From: Candidatus Nanohaloarchaea archaeon
Lineage (GTDB): Archaea; Nanohalarchaeota; Nanosalinia; Nanosalinales; Nanosalinaceae
Length of the DNA stretch: 64,000 nt
Assembly: GCA_014297435.1 (NCBI GenBank)
Contig: JACOQA010000001.1
Location: 186,001-250,000 of the forward strand
Direction of reading: 5' to 3'
Below the pieces are notes generated by a model that was not told where the DNA came from, did no database searches, and worked only from the letters and a program-made list of their open reading frames with translations. Shown one piece after another: positions 17,223 through 24,347 of the stretch; position 1 is the stretch's first letter; the number at the start of each line of letters is the position of its first letter. The translations under genes were made by a program, and so were the position numbers.

Positions 17223-17390
17223 ATGGAGAAGAAGTGGGAATGTGATGACTGCGGAAGACAACTCGAATCCGAACTCGAACCTCAGAACTGTCCGTGTGGC
17301 TCTGAAGAGATCCGGGCGCAGGAACAGTTATCTATGCTTGAACAGATGATGAAGGACTTCCTTAAAGATAATAGTCCGGGCAGAAGCTAG
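17223..17390 (+). CDS. Small zinc-ribbon protein, 55 aa
   Basis: Compact protein with Cys7, Cys10, Cys23 and Cys25 (ECDDCGR and NCPCGS), a rubredoxin-like or zinc-beta-ribbon knuckle pair, followed by an amphipathic helix (EQLSMLEQMMKDFLKD). Such tiny ribbons are common in halophilic archaea and usually uncharacterised. The frame is closed by TAG at 17388-17390. It diverges from the 73-aa zinc protein across a 92-bp promoter region. Confidence 0.65.
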   Translation: MEKKWECDDCGRQLESELEPQNCPCGSEEIRAQEQLSMLEQMMKDFLKDNSPGRS

Positions 17391-17417
17391 AGACAGAAAG
17401 ATTAATCAATATACTTG

Positions 17418-17427
17418 AGTGTACACT
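17418..17427. promoter_or_regulatory. Perfect palindrome AGTGTACACT, candidate operator
   Basis: A 10-bp perfect palindrome between an A/T-rich TATA-like region (about 17405-17415) and the TTG start at 17441. A repressor here would cover the initiation zone. Confidence 0.35.
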
Positions 17428-17440
17428 TTTTGGGGCAACT

Positions 17441-18001
17441 TTGGGAGTCAGACAACTAGATACCGGAACCTCTGAACCTTACAAAAACCTGGTAAAACAG
17501 GACTACGACACCGATTTCTTAGTACGCCGCTCTGACTACGAGGGCGACATACATGACTCGCTTATCGAGGCTATGGAGTACATCAGTGAGGATGAGCTAG
17601 AGGAAATATTCGGAATAAGAAACTTCAACCGGCTTCTAGGCGAAGGATACGAGATGGAAGGAAGTCTGGAAGTAGAGGACTGGGCTATAACCGGTTCATG
17701 CCAGGGCGGAGAAATAGCGGTCGGTCAGACAGTATCCTGTGATGGAAAAGAGGTAATTCCTGGTACAAAAATACCTCGAGACTTCCACCAAGCCATCAAA
17801 TTCGGCGAACGTGTAGAAGAAGAACTGGGAATGAATGTTACAGGTTTCTACGTGGTAAGGACATGCTATGAGCCAGAAGAGGTAAGAAGACACAGAGAAA
17901 GAATCGATGAGAACATAGATTTCTTCGGTTTCGAAAGCATAGACGTCGAAATATATGAACTCGAATCAGAAGAGAAAGAAGGAATTTGGAGACAGGTCTA
18001 A
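17441..18001 (+). CDS. Hypothetical protein, 186 aa
   Basis: No family recognised. Soluble and acidic, with a central beta-rich part containing AITGSCQGGEIAVGQTVSCDG (two Cys about ten apart) and a conserved-looking FYVVRTCYEPEEVRRHR. Cysteines next to Gly could bind metal or form a redox pair. The start is taken as TTG at 17441 because there is no ATG or GTG between the promoter-like region and the coding frame; the next in-frame ATG would remove over 40 residues. It converges on sufC with a 4-bp overlap. Confidence 0.6.
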   Translation: MGVRQLDTGTSEPYKNLVKQDYDTDFLVRRSDYEGDIHDSLIEAMEYISEDELEEIFGIRNFNRLLGEGYEMEGSLEVEDWAITGSCQGGEIAVGQTVSCDGKEVIPGTKIPRDFHQAIKFGERVEEELGMNVTGFYVVRTCYEPEEVRRHRERIDENIDFFGFESIDVEIYELESEEKEGIWRQV

Positions 18002-18747
18002 GCCTCCTCTCTAACCCAGTCGTAGCCCTCATTCTCAAGCTTCTCAGCCAGTTCAGCGCCACCAGACTTCACAATGTTCCCATCAACCATGATATGGACA
18101 TGGTCGGGTTCAACGTAGTCAAGAATGCGCTGGTAGTGCGTGATCATCAACATTCCGCGATCTTCCTCAGCAAGCTTATTGATGCCGTTCGCAACCACCT
18201 TCAAAGCATCGATATCAAGTCCTGAGTCGATCTCGTCGAGAACAGCGTACTTAGGCTGAAGAACTGCCATTTGAAGGATCTCGTTCCTCTTCTTCTCGCC
18301 CCCTGAAAAACCGTCATTAAGATATCTCCTTGCGTACTCCTCATCCATATCCAGCATTTCAAGCGCGTCTTCCATCCTTTCACGGAACTCAGACTGCTTG
18401 ATAGGATCTTTTCCGTCTTCCTCACGTTGTGCGTTTATAGCTTCCTTTAAGAACTCGGCGACCGAAATACCTGAGATCTCTGAAGGGTACTGGAAACCAA
18501 GGAAAAGTCCTTCCCTCGCTCTCTCATCCGTTTCCTCATATGTTACATCCTCGCCATCTACGATTATATTGCCAGAGTCGATGCTGTAAACAGGGTTACC
18601 CATCAAAGATTTACATAGAGTGGACTTACCGGAACCGTTAGGTCCCATTATTGCGTGTACTTCTCCGGGTTTAACCTCCAAAGAGACTCCTCTCAAGATT
18701 TTTTCGTCTTCAACCGAGACCTCTAGGTCTTTGACTTCTAGTGTCAT
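17998..18747 (-). CDS. sufC: SufC, Fe-S assembly ATPase
   Basis: ABC-type ATPase of the SufBCD scaffold that assembles iron-sulfur clusters in the cytoplasm. In 249 residues it has Walker A GPNGSGKST, the SufC-specific LFLGFQYPSEISGISVAEFLKEA region around the Q-loop, signature GFSGGEKKRNEILQM, Walker B YAVLDEIDSGLD and the switch His in MLMITHYQR. It is the most downstream gene of the cluster, 38 bp after sufU. In many genomes sufC precedes sufB, so the order here is rearranged. Confidence 0.96.
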   Translation of the reverse strand: MTLEVKDLEVSVEDEKILRGVSLEVKPGEVHAIMGPNGSGKSTLCKSLMGNPVYSIDSGNIIVDGEDVTYEETDERAREGLFLGFQYPSEISGISVAEFLKEAINAQREEDGKDPIKQSEFRERMEDALEMLDMDEEYARRYLNDGFSGGEKKRNEILQMAVLQPKYAVLDEIDSGLDIDALKVVANGINKLAEEDRGMLMITHYQRILDYVEPDHVHIMVDGNIVKSGGAELAEKLENEGYDWVREEA

Positions 18748-18785
18748 AATTTATAGCACACTCCAACTTTCTTAACTCCCACTCT

Positions 18786-19136
18786 CTAAGGTTTCAAAGC
18801 TTTCTTTACGGTCTCAAGACCCAGCAAAGCACACTTCATTCTCATAGGTGAAACATCCATGCCTAGTTGGTCCAGCATCCAGTCTTCATCTAGATCCTCA
18901 ACTTCCCCGGTTGTTAGACCTGTAAGTTCCTCAGAAACTATTGAAATAGCTGCTGTGGATATCGCGCAGCCATCAGTCTCGTGTTTAATCTGTTTGATCT
19001 TGTTGTCCTCTATTTCAACGTAAATGTGTGTTTTATCCCCGCATGAAGGATTTTCAGCCTGTGCATCTTTTCCTCTTTCAAGGCTTCCCTCGTTCAAAGG
19101 ATGTTTGTAAAGATCAAGGATTTGGTCGCGGTACAT
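18786..19136 (-). CDS. sufU: SufU/IscU-like sulfur-transfer scaffold
   Basis: Zinc-dependent sulfur acceptor for SufS, or cluster scaffold (116 residues). The three conserved cysteines are present: Cys32 (NPSCGD), Cys57 (DGCAIS) and Cys102 (KCALLG). The last sits in the longer spacing typical of SufU rather than IscU. It is shorter than Firmicute SufU but complete in the core. It lies between sufS and sufC, separated from sufS by a decayed gene on the other strand. The pairing with SufS argues for a persulfide relay. Confidence 0.92.
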   Translation of the reverse strand: MYRDQILDLYKHPLNEGSLERGKDAQAENPSCGDKTHIYVEIEDNKIKQIKHETDGCAISTAAISIVSEELTGLTTGEVEDLDEDWMLDQLGMDVSPMRMKCALLGLETVKKALKP

Positions 19137-19172
19137 AAATACAAATTTAGCAGGTCAATTCTTATCTAGGTC

Positions 19173-19539
19173 ATGGAAGAGGAACACCGTCGAAGCCTTA
19201 GATGAAATTGAAGAACAGATGGATGAACCCCTCAACTATCTAACCGGTCAAGGACTTGAGGTGATAGAGTATACTGTATCAAGTGATCCTTAAAGAGGAC
19301 GTGGAGAGAACTGTGAGAAAGCGTTTGAAAATATGGATTTTTCAGTCGTAGGCTTTGTTCGTTTTGAATCGTAAGATTATCCCGAAATTGGCATAGAACT
19401 TTTGTATGAGCCGTCCGAAGATTTGGGTTACTTTGCTGTAGCTAATATTGAGGACGAAGAGAGGCTTAAAACTGCTGAAAAATATTTCGAGGACTTAGCG
19501 GGATTGTTAGACTACAACATTGAGGTCGAGTTCAGCTAA
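19173..19539 (+). pseudogene. Decayed gene inside the suf cluster
   Basis: Translation in the frame starting at 19183 gives a coherent acidic protein of about 119 codons, broken by TAA at 19291 and TAA at 19372. The only upstream ATG (19173) is in another frame and stops after ten codons. The protein-like parts (ALDEIEEQMDEPLNYLTGQG, GFVRFES, then ERLKTAEKYFEDLAGLLDYN) have the composition of neighbouring genes, so this is more likely a gene that decayed than random sequence. No family is recognised. Its last 8 bases overlap the sufS stop on the opposite strand. This interval otherwise holds no gene between sufU and sufS. Confidence 0.6.
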
Positions 19540-20713
19540 AGGTTCTTTTTACTTCCTTTACCGCTTCTACCAGTTTTTCTACATCTTTCTCCGTGTTGTA
19601 TAAGTAAGGGGATGCTCTTGTAGTTCCTGATATGTCAAGTGATTCCATAAGTGGTTGTGTGCAGTGATGCCCGGCTCTAACCGCCACGCTGTTCTGATTG
19701 AGTATCTCGGCCACATCGTGAGGATGTGCAAAATCTGTTGTGAAAGAAACCACATAGGTATCTTCTTCAGGTGCGAGCACTTTCACGCCCTCAATGCCGC
19801 TTAAACCTTCTTTCATCTTCCTGCAGAGCTTCCTATCATGCTTTTCTATTTTTTTCATTCCTACGTTTTCCAGGTGTTCGATCGCTGCTGAAAGACCTAC
19901 AGCTCCTGCCACATTAGGTGTGCCAGCTTCAAACTTTTCCGGAACCTCCTCATATTTGACCTCATCTTTTTTCACGGATCTTATCATTCCGCCACCGACT
20001 TTGTACGGTTCCATGCTTTCAAGTAAATCCTTTTTTCCATAGAGTACGCCTATACCTGTCGGTCCCAGCATCTTGTGTCCTGAGAAAACAAGGAAGTCGG
20101 CATCCAACTCCTTAACATCAGTCTTCATTCTAGGAACGGATTGTGCTCCATCGACCATGACAAGCGCGTCGTTTCTATGCGCCAGCTCAACTATTTCTTC
20201 TAATGGGTGCTCTGAACCGGTCACGTTTGAGACATGTGAGATTGTGACGAGAGCGGTTTCTTCGTCGATTATTTCTTCTGCAGCATCCATGTCAAACTCT
20301 CCATTTTCGGTCGGTATGTATTCGAGTTCTAGATTTTCTTCTTCTGCCTTTCTCCTCCAAGGTAGTTGTTCGGAGTGATGAGCTATCTCGGAAACAACTA
20401 TATTTCCTTCAAGCTCAAGAGAGTGTGCAAGAAGGTTGACTGCTTCTGTAGTGTTGTTGACAAAAACGATTTCGTCAGTCCTTGCGTTTATGAAGTCTGC
20501 TACTTTCTTTCTTGATTCTCTGAATTTCTTATTTGCGTCTCCGGCCAGTTCATAAAGTCCACGTCCCACGTTCGCATTATTTTTGCTGTAAAAGCTCTGA
20601 AGCGCATTAATTACCTGTTCCGGTTTCTGGGAAGTGGCGGCCGAATCTAGGTAAACTAGTTCTTCTCTTTCTTGGAAAATTGGAAAGTCTTCCCTCAGTT
20701 TTTCTGGATTCAT
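19532..20713 (-). CDS. sufS: SufS cysteine desulfurase
   Basis: PLP enzyme (393 residues) that takes sulfur from cysteine as a persulfide for cluster assembly. It is class V aminotransferase fold, group II: LDSAATSQKP at the N-terminus, His112-His113 in the cofactor region, VDGAQSVPR, the PLP lysine Lys214 in SGHKMLGPTG, and the catalytic Cys351 in RAGHHCTQPLM. The length and motif order match SufS/CsdA rather than NifS. It belongs to the suf cluster, upstream of sufU. Confidence 0.96.
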   Translation of the reverse strand: MNPEKLREDFPIFQEREELVYLDSAATSQKPEQVINALQSFYSKNNANVGRGLYELAGDANKKFRESRKKVADFINARTDEIVFVNNTTEAVNLLAHSLELEGNIVVSEIAHHSEQLPWRRKAEEENLELEYIPTENGEFDMDAAEEIIDEETALVTISHVSNVTGSEHPLEEIVELAHRNDALVMVDGAQSVPRMKTDVKELDADFLVFSGHKMLGPTGIGVLYGKKDLLESMEPYKVGGGMIRSVKKDEVKYEEVPEKFEAGTPNVAGAVGLSAAIEHLENVGMKKIEKHDRKLCRKMKEGLSGIEGVKVLAPEEDTYVVSFTTDFAHPHDVAEILNQNSVAVRAGHHCTQPLMESLDISGTTRASPYLYNTEKDVEKLVEAVKEVKRTFS

Positions 20714-20749
20714 GGAAATTATCTCCGGGTCGAACTTTTTAACAGCAAT

Positions 20750-20926
20750 TCAGTTCCTGATCCATGAGAGAATACCTGAACCAACTGAAACAAACAGGAA
20801 TACTGAGATGAATGCGCCCAGGTTTTTCGGGTTGACCCAACCCGAGGTATAGATGTCCATAAACACGTAGGCCAGAGAACCGCATGTAATTGAGATAGCT
20901 AGGAATTTCCAGTCCTTTTTCTTCAT
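20750..20926 (-). CDS. Small two-helix membrane protein between sufD and sufS, 58 aa
   Basis: The frame begins MKKKDWKFLAIS and has two hydrophobic segments (about 6-25 and 38-55) around an SGWVNPKN turn. The basic N-terminus predicts both ends inside. It lies 43 bp after sufD and 36 bp before sufS on the same strand, so it is probably transcribed with them. No family recognised. A membrane protein is unexpected in a suf operon. Confidence 0.55.
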   Translation of the reverse strand: MKKKDWKFLAISITCGSLAYVFMDIYTSGWVNPKNLGAFISVFLFVSVGSGILSWIRN

Positions 20927-20969
20927 CAGGTTGAGAAACTGATACTTCCAGTTTTAAACCTTATGTTTC

Positions 20970-22046
20970 CTACTTAAGCTTCCTTTCGACCTCATCCCTG
21001 ATCCTTTCTTTCAGGTCAGGAAGCTCTACCTCTTTGAGTACCGGTTCAAAGAAACCCTTGACAATCAGTCTCTGGGCTTTCTCCTCTGAAAGCCCTCGGG
21101 ACTCAAGGTAGTGAAGCTCTTTCTCAGGCAGGTTTCCGGCAGAAGCAGCGTGACTTGCCTCTACGTCCGGATCCTCGATCATCAGTTTTGGGGAAGCATC
21201 AACTTCAGCATCGTTAGAAAGTGTCAAAACGTTTTCGTTTTGGAAGCTCTGTGTGTCGTCTGCTTCATCCTCAACTTTCTGAAGTCCTTCGTATACGGAC
21301 CTTGCCTCGTCGTCCACAACCGCACGTGAATCCATGTCGCACCTCGTGTTAGTTCCTATGTGCCTGACATGAAGCGAGATGTCGACGTGCTGGTCTTCTG
21401 TAGGGTACCATATGCCCTGCATATCGGCTTCGGAGTTGTCTCCTTTCAACACTGTCTCGACCTTAGTCCTGTTCAAATCACCTTCGAACTGCGAGTTCAA
21501 CCATTCTATCTTCGCGTCCCTATCAAGAACTGCTTTTCTACGAGAATAGGAAAGTTCTGACTCGGATGCCTCAACAGAACCATATCTCAAAGTTGAGTTC
21601 TCGCCCAGGTAGAACTCGTTGAAAGAAGTTTGTATCTCATTAGTTCCGGTAAGGCTTTCAGTTACTGTTAGTTCAGCATTTCTGGAGGTCTCGACGACCA
21701 GATGTGAGAAAACATTCGAGGTGGTATCATAATCGAGTTGAACTTCTGCTTCGCCTTCAGCTTCTATGTAGATAATCGAGTTCAGGTTTGCTGCGTGGAA
21801 CGCATTCATCCTGTCCTCATCGACCTTTATTGAATCGAAAAGTTTGTCACCTGCAGCCTCAATAGCTTCCTCGCCCGTAAATACTTCTGCTTCGCCTTCA
21901 ACGTCCATCTCAGGTTGGAAATCTTTCTCTTTGATATTGAATTCTTCTACGTCGGGGTATCGTGTCCATGTTCTTCCCGGCGTCCTTATGCTTGAAGGCA
22001 TTTCGAGTTCTTCAAACTTTTCTTCTGCTTTCTGTTTAAAATTCAT
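20970..22046 (-). CDS. sufD: SufD, Fe-S assembly scaffold subunit
   Basis: Partner of SufB in the SufBC2D complex. The 358-residue protein carries the SufBD beta-helix core with the C-terminal DVEASHAASAGNLPEKELHYLESRG and AQRLIVKGFFEPVL segments, where the conserved His of the SufBD interface lies. The start overlaps the sufB stop by 4 bp, so the two are coupled. Confidence 0.94.
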   Translation of the reverse strand: MNFKQKAEEKFEELEMPSSIRTPGRTWTRYPDVEEFNIKEKDFQPEMDVEGEAEVFTGEEAIEAAGDKLFDSIKVDEDRMNAFHAANLNSIIYIEAEGEAEVQLDYDTTSNVFSHLVVETSRNAELTVTESLTGTNEIQTSFNEFYLGENSTLRYGSVEASESELSYSRRKAVLDRDAKIEWLNSQFEGDLNRTKVETVLKGDNSEADMQGIWYPTEDQHVDISLHVRHIGTNTRCDMDSRAVVDDEARSVYEGLQKVEDEADDTQSFQNENVLTLSNDAEVDASPKLMIEDPDVEASHAASAGNLPEKELHYLESRGLSEEKAQRLIVKGFFEPVLKEVELPDLKERIRDEVERKLK

Positions 22047-23437
22047 CCTAGGCTTCCCTCCATCTCTAACTGGATAAGCCTGTTCAACTCAACAGCGTAT
22101 TCAAGAGGTAGCTCCTTCGCTATAGGTTCAATAAATCCTCTTACAATCATCTCTTTAGCCTCCTCCTCTTCTATACCTCTCGACATCAAGTAGTGTATTT
22201 CTTCGTCGCCGATAGATCCTACGGTGGCTTCGTGCGCTACATCAACGTCATCCTCTTTCAACTCAACGTAAGGTTCGGTATCGGAGGTTGCTTCCTCATC
22301 AAACATAAGTGCATCGCATTCGATTGAGGTCTTGCTGCCATGTGCGCCGTTAGCGACTCTTACAAGTCCTCTGTAATTTGTTCTTCCATTATCCTGTGAA
22401 ATTGACTTGGACTCGATAGTTGATTTTGTGTTCGGAGCGTTATGGATTACCTTGGCTCCTGTATCGATGTCCTGTCCTTCTCCGGCGAAAGAAATTGTAA
22501 TGTGGTTGGCTTTAGCCCCTTCTCCATTCAAATGGCTTGAAGGGTAGAGCATCGTTACTTTTGAGCCCATGGAGCCGGAAACCCATTCCATAGTCCCGTT
22601 CTTCTGTACCTTCGCTCTTTTAGTATTCAGGTTGTATGTGTTCTTCGACCAGTTCTGGACAGTTGAGTACTGGACGTGTGCATCTTCTTTGACAAATACC
22701 TCGACACATCCTGAGTGAAGATTGCTACGTGTATATTGTGGGGCTGAACACCCTTCGATATAGTGAACCTGTGAGTTTTCTTCCGCAATAATGAGTGTGT
22801 GTTCGAACTGCCCCATACCTTTCGAATTCATCCTAAAGTAGGCTTGAACAGGTATCTCTACCTCTACACCCTCCGGAACGTAGACAAAAGATCCTCCTGA
22901 CCATACAGCACCGTGTAAAGCAGCGAACTTGTTATCCTGAGCAGGCACACACTTAGTCATGAAGTATTCTTTAACTAGCTCTTCATGTTCCTGCAAAGCT
23001 TTATCCATATCGCAGAAAATGACTCCTTTCTCTTCCCATTCTTCTTTCATATTCTGGTAAACGACTTCGGAATCGTACTGTGCGCCAACGCCGGAAAGTG
23101 CATCTCTTTCTGCTTCAGGTATTCCCAGTCTATCAAATGTTTCTCTTATCTCGTCTGGAACCTCGTCCCACTCGTTACTCTGATCTGCATCCGGCTTGAT
23201 GAATGCAGTAATTTCCTCGAAGTCGATTCCCGAAAGATCTGGACCCCAGTCTGGCATTGGTCTTTTCTTGAAATGCCTGTAGGCTCTTAACCGTTTCTTC
23301 TTCATCCATTCAGGCTCATCTTTCTGTTCTGATATTTCTTCAATTATCTCTTCGGAGAGACCTTTTCCTGAGTCATATGCGGGTTCAGAATCTACTTTGT
23401 GGTCGAAACGTTCCTGGTTTTTCTCAACTTCAGACAT
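22043..23437 (-). CDS. sufB: SufB, Fe-S assembly scaffold subunit
   Basis: Main scaffold subunit on which the nascent iron-sulfur cluster is built (464 residues). Typical segments are WMKKKRLRAYRHFKKRPMPDWGPDL, CVPAQDNKFAALHGAVWSGG, EGCSAPQYTRSNLHSGCVE with the conserved Cys pair, KAKVQKNG-type strands and the DVAHEATVGSIGDEEIHYLMSRG ending. The length is normal. It is the first gene of the cluster. A short region upstream (23438-23521) separates it from a divergent unknown gene. Confidence 0.97.
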   Translation of the reverse strand: MSEVEKNQERFDHKVDSEPAYDSGKGLSEEIIEEISEQKDEPEWMKKKRLRAYRHFKKRPMPDWGPDLSGIDFEEITAFIKPDADQSNEWDEVPDEIRETFDRLGIPEAERDALSGVGAQYDSEVVYQNMKEEWEEKGVIFCDMDKALQEHEELVKEYFMTKCVPAQDNKFAALHGAVWSGGSFVYVPEGVEVEIPVQAYFRMNSKGMGQFEHTLIIAEENSQVHYIEGCSAPQYTRSNLHSGCVEVFVKEDAHVQYSTVQNWSKNTYNLNTKRAKVQKNGTMEWVSGSMGSKVTMLYPSSHLNGEGAKANHITISFAGEGQDIDTGAKVIHNAPNTKSTIESKSISQDNGRTNYRGLVRVANGAHGSKTSIECDALMFDEEATSDTEPYVELKEDDVDVAHEATVGSIGDEEIHYLMSRGIEEEEAKEMIVRGFIEPIAKELPLEYAVELNRLIQLEMEGSLG

Positions 23438-23521
23438 ATCAAATAATTCCCCATGAAGCTTTAAATCCTGACTTATCTACCAGGATTCTGTGATAAAGTT
23501 TTCTTTATATTTGAGTAAGGT

Positions 23522-23911
23522 ATGCCGACGCACTATGGTGAGAGAATATATGATTCCGTCAGTAAAAGAGATTTGGAAGAAGGATTGAGGGATTTAAGAG
23601 ATCCCATAGGTGAATTGCTTGACGATTCAGTGGATGAGAGCTCATCAGTATATTCATTCGGTGTTGAGGACGTAAGCGAAATAGGATTTAATGAAGAATA
23701 CTCTTTCACTTCAGGTCAGGAACAAGAACTTGATCTATCTATAGCTCTTGCAGAACTAGATGGTCGCAGGCTTATGACCAGTATTTATCGTGATGGGAAT
23801 GAAGATATCTACGAAGAATTTACAGAAAAGATTGATGAAGCAATTGAGGGTCTAAAGGCAGGTAAGAGATGCACAAGCTCTAACAGTGAGACCTGGGTAT
23901 TTAACCCTTGA
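23522..23911 (+). CDS. Hypothetical acidic protein, 129 aa
   Basis: No family recognised. Soluble and Asp/Glu-rich, with a helical C-terminal part (EEFTEKIDEAIEGLKAG) and a Ser-rich end. It is divergent from sufB and overlaps the convergent FAD-synthase-like gene by 11 bp. Confidence 0.6.
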   Translation: MPTHYGERIYDSVSKRDLEEGLRDLRDPIGELLDDSVDESSSVYSFGVEDVSEIGFNEEYSFTSGQEQELDLSIALAELDGRRLMTSIYRDGNEDIYEEFTEKIDEAIEGLKAGKRCTSSNSETWVFNP

Positions 23912-24293
23912 TTTCTGATGAAGAGTAGCCCTCTCTTTCTTTTATCCTATGTACCTCAACTTTGTGATTTGTTGCATCCTCTGCCATTTCCTTCACTTCT
24001 TCGTCTGAGTGTTTCTGATCGTGACCTAGAGTGATGATATCCGGATCAACTTCCTTCACGGTCGAGTATATGTCGCCTTCTGAGCCCAGAACAGCTCTAT
24101 CAACAACTTCGAGAGAATCAAGCATTTCTCTTCTTTCTTCCTCAGAAAACTCCAGATCTTTTCTTCCTCTAACTCGAGAGTCTCTAGCAACAACTACAAT
24201 CAGTTTATCGCCCAGATCAGCTGACCTTTCCAGATAATACAGGTGACCTGGATGAAGCACATCGAAAGTTCCCTGAGCCATCACGTTCTTCAT
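23901..24293 (-). CDS. ribL: Archaeal FAD synthase / cytidylyltransferase-like nucleotidyltransferase
   Basis: Small nucleotidyltransferase (130 residues) with the HxGH signature in GTFDVLHPGHLYYLE, the VARDSRV strand and the C-terminal ITLGHDQ and SSSEIKG motifs that replace ISSTxIR. The archaeal RibL family joins FMN to AMP from ATP (or uses CTP). Closely related members make CDP-glycerol-type products, so RibL is the best but not the only assignment. An in-frame ATG at 24281 (MAQGTFD) is an alternative start. Confidence 0.78.
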   Translation of the reverse strand: MKNVMAQGTFDVLHPGHLYYLERSADLGDKLIVVVARDSRVRGRKDLEFSEEERREMLDSLEVVDRAVLGSEGDIYSTVKEVDPDIITLGHDQKHSDEEVKEMAEDATNHKVEVHRIKEREGYSSSEIKG

Positions 24294-24347
24294 GGAGAGT
24301 GATACTATGGTTATGCACTTAAGGCTTGATATTTGAGTGTCGAGTTT

